Positions 9,839-22,300 of a stretch of DNA of 64,000 bases are shown here, in pieces. How positions within the stretch are numbered: the stretch's first letter is position 1; each line of letters starts with the position of its first letter. The DNA lies in assembly GCA_050084515.1 (NCBI GenBank), contig CM114271.1, forward strand, positions 3,658,001 to 3,722,000. The letters are read 5' to 3'. This DNA comes from Blasia pusilla (taxonomy: Eukaryota; Marchantiophyta; Marchantiopsida; Blasiales). Position numbers and translations under genes: made by a program. The notes below the pieces were generated by a model. That model searched no databases, was not told where the DNA came from, and was given only the letters and a program-made list of their open reading frames with translations.

Positions 9839-9983
9839 AGTGCCTTCTTGATTTGCAAACACTTGTCTACTTTACACATATGACAACTAAACAACAAGAA
9901 AATATTTTTATACTACGTGCGAGAAGAAAGAAATTTTGAATGTATCAATGACATGATTAATCTTTCCCGTGTCGTACGACTAG
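9821..9983 (+). mobile_element. small non-autonomous Helitron H1
   Basis: Starts TCTATACTTTTATTGGAGAGTG and ends in CTAG before T, with a short palindromic stem (gtcgtacgac) just upstream. The start matches those of H2, H3, H5 and the copy at 37643-37818. About 163 bp, no coding. Confidence 0.72.
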
Positions 9984-10048
9984 TGCTTAAACAAATTGGG
10001 AACCCATTGGTTGTACAACTACTGCTGATCAAAATGAGAATTCATCTA

Positions 10049-10242
10049 TCTATATCATAATTGGAGAGCGTCTTCTTGATCTGCAAACACCTTTTTGTTC
10101 GACATGTGACACCAAGCAACTAGAAAATGTTTTTCTATTCTACAACCAACAAGAAAAAAAATTCTCTTTACACGTAAAAAATAAATAAATTTATGCGCAA
10201 CACGATTAGCTCTTTCACTCCGGCGTTTCAGGAGTTCACTAG
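10049..10242 (+). mobile_element. small non-autonomous Helitron H2
   Basis: Starts TCTATATCATAATTGGAGAG, continues with the family's cttcttgat(c/t)tgcaaacac block and ends CTAG before T. A ctcc...ggag stem lies a few bases upstream of the end. About 194 bp, no coding. Confidence 0.72.
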
Positions 10243-13200
10243 TTGGTTGTTGTACAACTAATGATTGCGCCAAGCGGGAATTCATTGAGTGAGGCACGAC
10301 CTCCTCTCCTTAGAACAATTCCACAAGTTAATGATTGTGTCGGATCGCATTAAGGACTGCAAGCCCTTTTTAGGGTTCCAAACTGTAGGGCAATTGCCAA
10401 AACCACTTCACTTCACGAAACTTGTGGAAACGTGTCTGGTGCGCTGCCAATAAGTGCAAACTCGAGAGTGATCGATACTCACGTCTTGAACAAGAAGAAG
10501 CCGTTTCTACGTGACAGCGAAAGTTGGAATCCATTGAGAATATATATCGGATTCCATGAAACATGAGCCCGTTCTTCCCACGAGTATTGAAGTATTGATG
10601 GCGGTGCAATCGCTTGCTTCCAGAAAGGGATGGGATGAGAATCGAGAGGTTAGTAGTGGTAGGGCATCGAAAGGGCGGCGAGCAAAGAGGAACCGTTGAA
10701 CTCCCCCACCCCTCCACACGAAACGCATCGATGCCTTCTTTACTGGCTGGTGATATTGTGAGTAAATGCGGTTGAGCCAAGAGCGCGATCTTGCAATGGA
10801 GTCGGAAAAGTATAGGTCGAAGTAAATGTTGCACGCAGCATACACGTTGTTTTGGAGTCCGTGGCGGTGGTGGTGTTTGCTAACTGCAGACATGAATCAT
10901 AGACCACTCCGTGGCTCGGCATCAGTCAATTACAGCAGCAGCAGTTACGTCGCGGATTTCTAGGGCACTAGGTGTGTCAATGATCAATCTGACCTCTGTC
11001 TGCTGTGGAAATTGGAAGTGGAGACTCGAGAGATCCCAATCCGGGCGTGTGTGCGACTATATGGAGGTGAGTTGAGTGCGAGGAGGTGCAAATGAAGAAA
11101 GAAGCTGTCAGTGGTAATTGTGCGGGGATTGGCTGGCGGCGATGGGGGGATTGGCGTTCAGTGCGAGCTTTAAATGCATGTTCCATAGGGCGCCTTGAAA
11201 TGCGTTGTTGATTTGATGATGCATGGATGTTGACTATATAGGGAGCCTTCTATTCCAACCAAGATTGATTCCCCCACCCTGGGGATGCGGCGTTGAAAGT
11301 TGAGAGCCTGCTTCTGAGGATGCACGTTCCAACTTCCACGGCTTCTTCGACAATTAATGAATGCATGGCGAGCGGCCTTTCCTTGAATTCCTTCTCAAGA
11401 GAAGGAAATCCGCGCAGCCTTTCCTTGAATTCCCTCTCAAGAGAAGGAAATCCGAGCGCATCAAAGTTCAAACCACCTCCGTTCTCGTTGTGAGCGTCCG
11501 TTCTCCTCTCTTCTATCCTCCTCTCACGCCCGCACTCTTGACACTCCCTAAACTTCGGGCATCATGACTCTGTCTGGCAGAGTTGGTGGCAAACGCTCTT
11601 ATCTCCGCTCTCCTGTTCTCAATGCCACCTCTAATCTCAGTCTAGATCATAAACGAGAGCTCTATCAGATGAAGTTGGTAACAGATCATGTGTCTTCTCG
11701 TCTCCTCTCGCTGATGATCAAGAGTCAGGCAGAAAAAATTGGTGCAGAAACGCGCTTCTCTTCAGATCTGAAATTCGAGCGTGGAGTGTGTTGGTCCGGC
11801 AAATTTGGCGGCCGCTGTTTCTTCAGGCGAGCTCCATGAGATCGGCCATGGATCGCAGTGATCTACTTGTTGATTGGCGAAGAGAGTAGAAGGGATCTTG
11901 AAGCCCGGCGTGTAGTGTGTCAAGAGACTCAACCCCTACAACGCCTTTCGTTGTTGTGCCACCCACTCTCATCTATGACAGCACCTTGACAGGAAACCTC
12001 TTCCGAGTCTGCACTTCTTTCGTCTCGTCCATCCGGTTCCCTGGAGTTGCAAGCGGAGCAAGATTCGAAACCGGAGGACAGAGCGAGCTTTCGTAATTAC
12101 ACGAGTGCCGCTGGACACCGCAGACTCAGCGATCCGTGAGTCTTCACTAGAGAACTGATGTGATTTGGCCTTAAGAACTGACGTTTCTCTCTGTGCTCCA
12201 TTTGCGAATGTGTAATCAAAACCCTCCTGCCTCTGTTTAGCGTTCCATGTAAAGACCGGAAGCGTTCTCTCGGAGGGAGTACCGGACATGGTGAGCAAGT
12301 TTAATAAGATGAATCTCTGTCCATTCGGCACGCGCCTCTCTAGCGGGGAGAGAGAGCACGCAATTGCAAACCCTCGATTCAAGACTAGAAATGCTTCCCA
12401 CACAGGAAAGTTCGGGATGAGGATGGTCACAGCGTTCAGAGCGACCCGCCCGCGAGAGTGATGGTAGATCTGCGCAAGAGGGAGGGTGACTTAGGGTTTA
12501 GGTGATCTTTGGATATCCGTCCATCTACTTTCCTAGCTTCTAACATCTACCTCACGCCTCAACTCTCCGACCTCCATCTTCCTTCGATGTTTGCAAGCCC
12601 CAAGCAAACGCCACAAAGACTTATCTCTTGCCCCATCTTTCCACAAATCTACGATTAGAAGGACCAATTTATTGTTGGTTCCAGTCCTCAACGACGATAC
12701 ACAACTCTGATTCAACTCTATCTCACGTTCACATATTAGATCCTAACGTTCTTTAAGCTATACAAATTACACATACGTGAATGATCGCGACTCCTGAAAC
12801 AGACAGACACAGAAGTAAGTAGAGGATTCCTCTGGCCATCCAACTAACCAAGGGTTAGCGTTTCTTTGTCTCTTTCTCAAGTGCGCGGAAGATCCGCTAC
12901 AGAAGATTCCAGACTGATCTAGCGCAGGTGCAGGAGATTTGACTGTGCGTTTTACAGAAGAGATGAACAAGCAGTGAAAAGATAAGGTTTCGCTTCAGCA
13001 GTTGCGTGAACGAAGAATCAGTTTTATACACATGTCGTGAGTTGAGCTTGCCTGAGTGCTAAAGCTAGACGCCTTCCAGCTTCGGCGACGTAGCTGCTAC
13101 TAGCTTTGCGAGAGCTCCAATGTCCCCCACTCTACCTTCTTCTAAACATATACCTTCTTCTAAACATTTCGAGAAGAAGCCTCACCTCTATACCTCTCTT

Positions 13201-13328
13201 CTAGTGTGAGAGATTGTTTCCTCAGAAAGAGCAGTCCATCTCTTTGCGATTTTTCGCAGTGCTTAAGATGCAGAGAAGAAGACACTGCTGGGAAGCTGAG
13301 GGCCTTTGCTTCCGCCAGGAGCCGGCAA
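10243..13328. other. spacer without recognised genes
   Basis: About 3.1 kb with only short open frames, none matching a family I know and none with consistent coding signals. It holds a small duplicated hairpin at 11378-11455. Base composition is more balanced than in the AT-rich repeat DNA elsewhere. Part of it lies downstream of the RING-H2 gene and may include its 3' UTR. Confidence 0.55.
11378..11455. repeat. two-unit tandem repeat, each unit a hairpin
   Basis: Two units of about 39 bp, each holding cctttccttgaattcc and then the palindrome ttctcaagagaaggaaatcc. The stem ttcc(t)tctc/gagaaggaa could form a hairpin in either strand. Confidence 0.75.
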
Positions 13329-13871
13329 TCAGACATGTGAAGAAGAGCGCAGCTGCAGTGGATGCCGAGCCAGAGGGATCAATTCAGAGAGAGGCGTGGA
13401 GATGGGAGTGGCAAGCGGAGTCGGGAGAGGAGAACAACGGCACATGGGGCAAGAGGCATGTAGTCGTAGCCAAGAGTCGATGCAAGTCGCATGGAATACA
13501 TGTTTGCAGTCCGGCAGCATTCTCAGCACCTCCTCCTCTCGGTAATCCGCGAGACAGATTGCGCACGACGTCTCTTGAGGATGCGGAAGCTGTTTCTCCG
13601 AAGAATAGACAATTTTGGGATACGACTCCACCACAACCTGATCGAGACCGGTATTCAGCTGCGGCCATTGCTCCCCCACGACTTGGGCTTCTCCGGCGAA
13701 GCCGGCCTCCCCTCCGCTGTTCGATAGCCCACGTCCATTCACTCGCACGCAAACATACGATGCCAGCATAATCGTCGAGACCAGCACCAGAATCCCCACG
13801 GCTATGGCGATCCCATACCCCAAACCCACTCGACCGACATTAGCACCGAAGGACGTAGAATTATTACTCAT
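13329..13871 (-). CDS. ATL-type RING-H2 E3 ubiquitin ligase, 180 aa
   Basis: An intronless 180-residue frame with an ATG start. Residues about 14-42 form one hydrophobic membrane segment (G-Y-G-I-A-I-A-V-G-I-L-V-L-V) near the N-terminus. A GLD-like motif follows in mid-protein (G-L-D-Q-V-V-V-E-S-Y-P). The RING-H2 finger lies at about residues 103-145, with C-A-I-C-L ... C-K-H-V-F-H-A-T-C-I-D-S-W-L ... C-P-M-C, the C3H2C3 spacing with the conserved tryptophan. Membrane segment, GLD box and RING-H2, without introns, are the hallmarks of the plant ATL family, membrane-bound E3 ligases that pass ubiquitin from E2 enzymes to target proteins. The C-terminal tail after the RING is short and Pro/Leu-rich. 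The gene is intact. The substrate cannot be inferred. Confidence 0.9.
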   Translation of the reverse strand: MSNNSTSFGANVGRVGLGYGIAIAVGILVLVSTIMLASYVCVRVNGRGLSNSGGEAGFAGEAQVVGEQWPQLNTGLDQVVVESYPKIVYSSEKQLPHPQETSCAICLADYREEEVLRMLPDCKHVFHATCIDSWLRLHASCPMCRCSPLPTPLATPISTPLSELIPLARHPLQLRSSSHV

Positions 13872-16153
13872 CCTCGCTGTCTGTCATTCCAGATTCTCCT
13901 TCCAGTTTTGCACCACGATTTCGTGACTAACCCCCGTCCGTCCCTCCCTCCCTCCTCTCCACCCCTCCACGCTCAGCAAACCGAAGCCATCACTGGGGAT
14001 AGCGTGAAATTATACACCTAGAACCTCAATCTCCTGCTTCAGGTGAAGGAGAAATATCAGCGCCCTACCCCAGGGACAAAAATCGATTCATCTTCAATAC
14101 AACCTCTCTCACTCTCCCCCCTCCATGTCTCTCTCCGTGCCATTTCAGCTGCAATCGCCACTGCCACTGCTCGCTCACCACCTCATCAACCCGTCACACT
14201 CGCGCAGAGTTGCGACAGCTACCATCGCAGAGTCGAATCGTTGCCATCTCCTCCGCAGCTGCCGAGCGCATGGACAACAAAACACTCCGGGCACGCCAGG
14301 AACTAAAGTGCCGACTTCTTCTTCACCAGCTAGGTAGTGCCTGCTCCGCTTCGCCTGTGCCCATTCCCCTCCCTAATTTTCTAAACACCTCCACCTCTCC
14401 TACAAACACCCCCTCAACTGCCGACTTACTTCTTCACTACTTTACCCCGACTTCGCCTGCTTCTCCTGTGCCCGTTCTCCTCCCTAATTCTCGTCACCTC
14501 CACCTCCCTCACCAGTCCGTCCACTCCTCTGCAGGTTCTTACACACGCACGCACAAACACTCCCGAACGCATGCACATAAGCGCGCGCACGCACTCACAC
14601 ACACTTCTCCCGTCCACAGGGGCAGTCACCGCGGTAACCTAAACGGCAAGCAGCGTCTCGTCATCGGCGCCTTGCACAGCAGAGACGGAAATGGATCCAT
14701 TGACTTCTGACAGTGATGCACAGTTGTGGCGTTAAAATTTCAACCACCTCGTCTGCATTGATTGGTGCGGGAACCTTTTTTTTTCATCCCCCCATTCGGC
14801 CCCAGATTCTCCTCCTGCTTCTCCTCTTCTCCTTCTCTCTTCCTCCTCCTCTCCGTCCGTGTCTATATGTGTGTGCTTGTGTATGTACACGTCTACCGAG
14901 CGAGCTGCTGTCTTCGTGGGGCTGACTGCTTCATGAGGCCCATTAAACTTTTATGGGACTCGGTCTCGCGGGCCGTCACAGGATCTGGATCAGATCGCAC
15001 CCGGTGCGCTGATGAGGAGGAGACAGATGGTTAGCACCCCCCGCTGATGGGCGGAGCCCGCTTCCTTCCTTCCTTCCTTCCTTCCTGCGGAACTTGCTTG
15101 TCGGGTTCCACTCGGCGTGCTTATGGACATCATCATCTCTCTATTTAGACAGCTTGGAATTTTAGATGCTGCTGACTGGGTAGACGCGGAAGCTCCTGAC
15201 GCACTCATTGACCGAGCTCGGCCTCCTTTTGCCTCTTCGCCTCTTTGCATGAGCTTTCTCCTGCAGACATCGGGACAAAAGCAGTTTAGGCCAACTTAGA
15301 TAGCAGCTTTCCTTGAAAGGCTGGCCTACTGAGCCCCAGTTGGAGTCTTCATGCGGTGGGACTTCGGGTTCGGGACGTTCCGGTGGTGCCCATGTTGAGG
15401 CGACTGCTACTGTCATCATAAACTCGGCATGCCGCTTCGTAAATGTATTCAACCCCCACAACCAAAACACGTTTACGCATCAAGTGGAACTTATGTCGCC
15501 ATGATGTTCCCCACCGCTGCGTAGTTCGTCTCCATCTGCGTCATTACCATCGGAGTTTCGTTGCCAGGTGCTTTCATTGCATACACCATTCAGCTCGTCA
15601 TCAGAAGGGCAGAACATGGAGACAGATGGGAATGCGAAGGGGAGAGAGACTAATCGGTTACGATTAATTTTATTGAAATGCGGATCGCCAAGAGCGGGAA
15701 CGAACCACTATCAATCATGATAGCTTTCGATGGGATCACCACCAACGACTGCTAACTAACGAATGGGTAATGTACACTACTCTGTATTTTACATGTATTT
15801 ACAACTCCTGTACAGTTGTGACGATTCAGGGCGGAGCGCGCCCACTACCTATCAATCAACTGCAGCATTGATTATTGGCCTAAATTATCTCCTACCGACA
15901 TGCCGACACTGGACTATGCATCTGCTGACTAGCTGCGAAGTTCGTGCACAAGTTCCTTCTGGGCGAGTGCAAGTCTCGCAGATCACTCAAACGTCTCTTC
16001 TCTCCAGCGATTCTCGCCTGCAACAGAAAAGGGACCCCGAGTCAGAAATCTGTATTTGGTGTTATAAATGTCAGTCAGCGCGGCATACGAATAGAAGAGA
16101 GAATCCTGCCTAATCGAGAGAATGGCTAGAAGGGTCGGCAAGTTGGCTCCAGG
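13872..16153. other. spacer between the RING-H2 gene and the kinesin 3' end
   Basis: About 2.3 kb with no recognised gene. The first 700 bp, upstream of the RING-H2 gene, is CT- and CA-rich on the + strand (GA-rich in gene sense) and probably holds its promoter and 5' leader. A (cttc)n run lies at 15061-15085. The part next to 16153 should contain the kinesin 3' UTR. Confidence 0.55.
15061..15085. repeat. (CTTC)n microsatellite
   Basis: Six perfect tetranucleotide units. Confidence 0.95.
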
Positions 16154-19100
16154 TTAGATATAAAAACTAGACGGCTGGCTTAGCCGTACCTCCAGCTTCA
16201 GATCCTTGAGCTCTCTTTCCATAGCCTCAAGGCGGTCCTGTAGATGCGACAGAGCGTCCATTGCAGCAGCTGGATCAGGATCCCTTGATGTCCTCGAAGC
16301 GCCTGCTGCCTGCTTGTTCCAATCCGTAAATAGAAGGTCTTAATAGAAGGTCCTCAATCCCCAATTACACAAAAAAGTTCGTACATGATGACGTTAGGCA
16401 GCATTTGGGAAGACTACTGAACAACACACCACACAAACGATATGTTGGGATATTCCGACAGTGACCTGCATGATGGCTGTGCACAAACTCAGGAAATTTT
16501 GAGCCAGCTGCATCCTGTTCTCCTCGGAATCCTGCACAATTGAGCCTCAAATCAAAGATATGATACGAAACCTATCCAGCAAGTCACGTCGTTCCCGAGA
16601 ATATCAATCCTCGAAACCTCTACGAGAGTTTTTGATCGACTACCCACCAATATTCGGACAAAGACTTCACTTCAAGTCACGACCTCAAATATTGAAACAG
16701 TTCTGCATGCTTCTTCCTCAAGCACCTACAGCTATCTGTAACCAATCACATCTCTGAACTCCACGGGTCAAACCTGAAGTTTCTTCCGAAGGCGATCCTC
16801 CTCATCGAAGTTCAGGAATGGAGTCTTCCCATCTGTCGCCCGATACCGTGCTAGCTCATCGTTGACACGCGTGAAAAGGATCTCTGCCCGTCGTAGTTTT
16901 CCGCTCAGGTCCTCATTGAGCATCCTCAACGAATTATTCTCCTCCTACGGACGAGAGGGCAATGGGAGAGTTTCGTTAAGGCGTCATCACTTCCCAAGAA
17001 AGCAGCGAATGATACGTAGCGCGTTGCAAGTCCAAAACAATCACTACAGTGTCCAAGAATATGCACCTTAATTTTCGCATGGTGGTGTATCCTCTGCTGC
17101 AAGTTCTGCTGCCCTGACAGCTTGCGAATCTCCTCTTCCAGCTCGGTCATCTTCTTTTGCAGGAATGAGCAGTCCGCCTGCATGTCCAACCGGGTCTCGT
17201 TAAGGTTTGAAGAGGTCAACCAAGATCTCAATTATCTTGACCAATTCTAGCAGAACAGTGATCTGCCCAGTTTTGGCCGCTACTGCAACAACCTATTCGC
17301 CTTATCACAAAGCCCACCTTCAGCTTCTCGTTCTCCGAAGCTAGAGTTTGGTCTCTCAATCGCAGTTTTTCGGCAGAGACACGGGCAGCAACACACTCCG
17401 CCTGTCTGCGGTTGATCTCCTCTAGCCAACTGTAATCCACAAAGATCAGGCAAGTGTGACTCCACATTTTGAGAACCGCCGACAACAAAGTGTACTTAAA
17501 TGAGCAGTAGTGATGTCTATCGGGTATAGGGATACTTGACAAAAACGTCTCTTTCAGGTGGTTCATATTTCACCCACCTTTCTCTCTCGGTGATCAACTC
17601 GTTCAATCTTTCTCTCAGTTTCTCAAGCTCCTCTTCCTGCGCACATTAATGCGGTTTTTTTTACCACAACCAAAGAAAGTCGTGCAAAAGGCTCAGGATC
17701 TTGTAGAAATAATGGCCGATAGTACGAATACACAAAACATACCTTCTGATGGGCTTCAGCCGTACGGCGTCGCGCCTTATCAGCTATCTGCTGAACTTGT
17801 TGTTGATTCAACAGGCTCTGTCATGTTACCATTCAAACTATCAGCGATCAAACTATGCCTCGTGCTCCTCGTTCGATATCGAAACCTCTCTCGCACTCAA
17901 GAGCTGTGCAAACCACTCAACCGCTAACCACGGAAAACTTACAGCGTAGCTCGCTATATCCATCTTCACTCCCAGAAGGTCTCTGACAACGTCATGAGTC
18001 ATGCTCTCTGCTTCTGCAAGCTTGGTATTCAGCATAAACACCTGCATCATAGCGATTCGATGTTCAGAACTTCCGACCGTTTTTAGGAGCATCCCAATCA
18101 TTTCTTGGCCGCGAAAATGCACAGAATATTGATGTGTGTACCTCCTTTTGCCGGGAGGCAGCAGTGGATTCAAGCTCTCGAATCCTCCTTTTGGCTGCAG
18201 CAAGCTCCTCATCCATTTCAGAAGTTCTCTGCTGCGCCAGTCCAGACCCAATACACTTGAAAGGCGATCCTGATCCTTTGGTCTTGCTAGTTGTGGTCTT
18301 GTCGGCAGGCTTTGAACTCGTTGCCACGACCGACAGAACTTTCCGCTCTTCCATTTTGAGCTGATCAACCATCGCTTCAAGTGCTTTCAGCTGCAGCAGT
18401 AAGAATTTCAAATAATGACTTGGTCACTTATCCATCAATTTGGTGTTCATTCTAACTATTCGAGGAAAATGACGAAACAGAGAGTGCGCACGAACCTTTT
18501 GTTGGTTCTCAGATGCTTGTTTCTCTGCTCCTTGCAGCAATTCGGCAATGTGCGCCTTGCAGCTCCTTAGCTGCAGCGACATTAAACCACAATCTCCATT
18601 AGCACGTCAATTTTTTCATCACAACAAAATCGGCATCACTTCGTGTGCATTCGTCTATAAAGGTATGAATCACAATTTCCTTCACCTTCATCACAACACA
18701 CGAAGTTCTCGAAGGTACCTGAACATCTTTCTCTGCACATTCCTGTTGCAGGCTTTCAACTGACTGGCGTGCTTGTACTTGCTGGCTCCTCATTTCAATC
18801 ACGACTCTGTCATGAACAAATCACGGACAGAAAAGGGCATTATACACTATCCAATTATTAAGATCTAGCGGATCAAACTTTTGGACGACTCAACCGAATG
18901 TAATTCAAAATTTCAGAGATAGATATTAGAGATGATTGATTGCATACCTATCCAACTCAGTCTTGGCCGATTTCGCATCAAGGAAGTCCCTTCCTGTCTG
19001 CTCATCCTTGCGATCGATGGTAGTTCTCAACGACTGCATCTGCTTTCTGACCGCATTCAACTCCTTCTCTAATTCTTCTCTTCCGCGCCTTAGCCTCTCA

Positions 19101-19322
19101 GCTTCTCGCTTGACAATCCCCAGCTGAATTGCAACACAACCAAGTCAGCAATCGGTGACAACTGTACTACCTGAAAATCCAAAACCACCAAATGGGCAAG
19201 GGCCTTGTGCATACTTGACTCTCCAGGGCATATACAGTGCTCTCCAATTCTTCGACCGATTTTCCCAAAATATTAGCCACTTCTTCTTTTTCCTCCGCTT
19301 GACTCTTACTGATCTCTGCAAT
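16154..19322 (-). other. kinesin exons 27-39: C-terminal coiled coils and tail
   Basis: Exons: 19322-19215, 19123-18948, 18806-18719, 18570-18496, 18390-18142, 18041-17943, 17817-17743, 17636-17578, 17429-17318, 17177-17067, 16944-16774, 16531-16466, 16309-16154. Most of this is again coiled coil. Exon 31 carries a short basic Ser/Thr/Lys linker (K-T-T-T-S-K-T-K-G-S-G-S). Exon 37 includes R-Y-R-A-T-D-G-K-T-P-F-L. The last exon ends S-Q-P-S-S-F-Y-I before TAA at 16156-16154. The start of exon 36 is the least certain border. Confidence 0.78.
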
Positions 19323-22300
19323 CTGCCAACCAGCACGACAGAATGCACAGATTTAGCGACATCGTACACCGCCCATGATCAAAGCTTAGAACAAGATAAG
19401 GAAACCGGCCTGGGAAAAACAGGTCGGCTCGATGTGAAGATGCAGACCTGACGGGCCTCTGCTGCAACCACTTCACGCTCATCAGCGAGTTTCTGTACCA
19501 TCTCCAGCTGCTCGGTGAGAACGACGACATCCGTGTGCAGTTTATCCCGTTCATCTTCGACAGCTTTCAATTCATTTCTGAGATTCTGAAGGGTACGGAC
19601 AGAGTTTTGTGCTTCCAGCATCAGCTCTTCTGCAAGGAGATCCAAAGCATGGCGCTTCTCATCGAGCTCCTCCTCCAACGCGGAGTTTTTCACCTGCAGG
19701 TTCTCCAGATCAGCTGTCAGCGACCTGTCCTTATCCTGCACGGTATCTCTCGCGGATAATGCAGCCCGGAAATTCTCATCTGCAAGCTGCTGGAGATCGA
19801 GCACGTTTTCCTTGAATTCTAGGAACAGGCCGAGGAAATCCCGTTTCTCGACCTTCCCTCGCAACAGGTTCAGCTCCGCCAACAGCGGGGAGAGGTCTGG
19901 CATTTCAGACAATGAGCTCTCCCAGAATTCCACAGTACTCGTCAAGGTCTGCCGAAGCACGTCATAGTCGTGCTTGAGCAGGTTCATCACCTCAGAATTT
20001 CGAGACTTCTGTGCAGCACGTTCCTCCTCCAGGTTCTTGATACAGAGCTCACTTTGGCTCTGAAGCTCGTCCGCAGCAGTCAGCTCATTCCTGAGGTTCT
20101 GAATGGTAGACACAGAGTTTTGCTCTCCCAGCATCAGCTCATCGGCCAGGACCTCCAGGGCATTTCGCTTCTCTTCAAGCTCTTCCTCCAAGGCGGAGTT
20201 CCTCAACTGCAATTTCTCTATATCAGCCACGAGGGAAGTGCCCTTTTCCTGCGCAATTTGTTTCTGAGCTAAAGCAACCAGAAAGTTTTCTTCTGCTATC
20301 TGCTGGAGATCATGTACACTCTTTTTGAATTCATTAAACACGCAAAGCAGGTCCCGTTTCTCAATATTCCCTCGCAACAAATTCAACTCATCGAACAGCA
20401 GTGAGAGGTCTGGCATCTCAGAAATAGAGCTCTCCAAAAATTCCATGGTACTCGCCAGGGTTTGTCGGAGAAGGTCATATTCGTGCTTGTGAACATTGAG
20501 CACCTCCACATGTCGAAGATTTTGTGCAACAAGTTCGTCCTTGAGGTTCTTTAAATCATGGTCCTTTTGGATCAATTCTTGCTCAAGCGTCGCGACGATA
20601 CCCTGGGACGTTTGAATTTCGGACCTGAGGAGGTCGAGATTCCTGCAATTTTCAGCGACATGATTCGCATTCAGAGTGTCCAAGAACAACTCCTTCTGCG
20701 ACAGATTCTGCTCAAGCGTAGCCACTGTACCTTGAAGAAGTTCCAATTGTGATTTCATCGTGTTGCTCTCATCTACGAAGATCTCAATTCTTGTGTGAAG
20801 CTCTTCCAACCGTTGAGTCAACAAAAGCTGGGATTCGTTTCGATCCTCGATCTTTCCGAGACATTGATTCGTACTAGCGTTGGGAGCTCCAGAAGACATC
20901 CCATCTACCTTCTTCAGGATATCATGCAACTGGTGAACAACCCAAAGATCTTGATCTGAGGCTCTGCTCTGTTCCTGGTCAAGCTCTCCCTCCAAGTCCA
21001 TCACCACTCGCTTGTTCCTTTCTTTCTCCTCTTCAAGGCCAACAACTCTGTCCTCCGCCACAACAAGACGGTACTTCAAACCGTCGATCTCCTGCACTGC
21101 GGACTCCAGTTTGTCCTTCAAATCCTCTAGTTCCTGCTCCTTCGATGTGTACAGTTGCTCTTCACACTTGCGCGCTTCCTTCAAGTCTTCAACAGTTGCC
21201 TTCTTCTCCAGAATGTCCCTCTCAAGACCAAGCGCTTTCTCCTTAACTTCAATCAGTTGAAACTTCAACTCCTCATTATCCTGCACACAGTCTTCAAACT
21301 TCAGCTTCACATTCTCTAGTTCCGTCTCCTTCGATTCCACGATCTGCCTTTCACACTTGAGTTCTTCTTCGAAAGATTCAACGGCGCTCCGCTGCCTTTC
21401 GATGTCCTCTTCCAGACAAATTACTTTCCCCTCCAGTTCAGCTACTAAGCTCATCCACTGCTCTTTCTCCTGCACAGAGGATCCTAACTTGAACTTCAGA
21501 TCCTCGAGCTCCAGCGCCTTCGAATCAAGCATGTGCCCTTCAGTCTCGAGTTCTTCTTGGAACGACTCAACCACTCTCCGCTGACTCTCGGTTTCCTCAT
21601 CCAGAGACAGCACTCTTGCCTCCAGCTCGGAAACTACGCTCTTCAATTCCTCGTTCTGCTTGACAGAAGACTCAAGCTTCACCTTCATATTTTCACACTC
21701 TGCCTCCTTCGATTGCCGCATCTGCTCTTCACTCTTGAGCTCTTCTTCGAGCGATTCTACAGCTTTCCTCAACCTTCCCGCTTCCTCCTCCTCACGAACT
21801 ACTCTGTCCTCCAACTTGGTGACTACGCTCATCAATTTCTCATTCTCCAGAACAGAGGATTGAAAAGTCATCTTCAGTTCCTCTATCTCCATCGCTTTCG
21901 AGTCCAGCACCTGACATTCACTCTTGAGTTCCGCTTCGAGCAATGCCACTGCTTCGCAGTACCTTTCGGCGCCCTCCTCAAGACTAAAGACTCTTTCCTC
22001 CAACGTTGCCACTACACTCTTCAATTCCACATTCTCTTGCGCAGAGAGTTGAACCTCCATCTTCAGATCCTCTAACTCCATCACTTTCGAGTCCAGCACC
22101 TGACGTTCACTCTTGAGTTCCGCTTCGAGCAATTCCACTGCGTTGCACTGCCTTTCAATGTCCTCTTGTAGACACACGACTCTTTCCTCCAACGTCGCCT
22201 CTACGCTCTTCAATTCCACATTCTCTTGCGCAGAGGATTGAAACTTCATTTTCAGATCCTCCAACAGCACCTCCTTCGAGTCCAGCACATGACCTTCACA

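Noticed and set aside
11564-12430. Open frames of 91 and 153 residues (11564-11839 +, 11969-12430 -)
   Set aside because: No recognised domain, no homologous partner in the window, and composition like the spacer around them.
13214-13771. 185-residue + strand frame overlapping the RING-H2 gene
   Set aside because: Antisense shadow of the RING-H2 coding region; no family resemblance.
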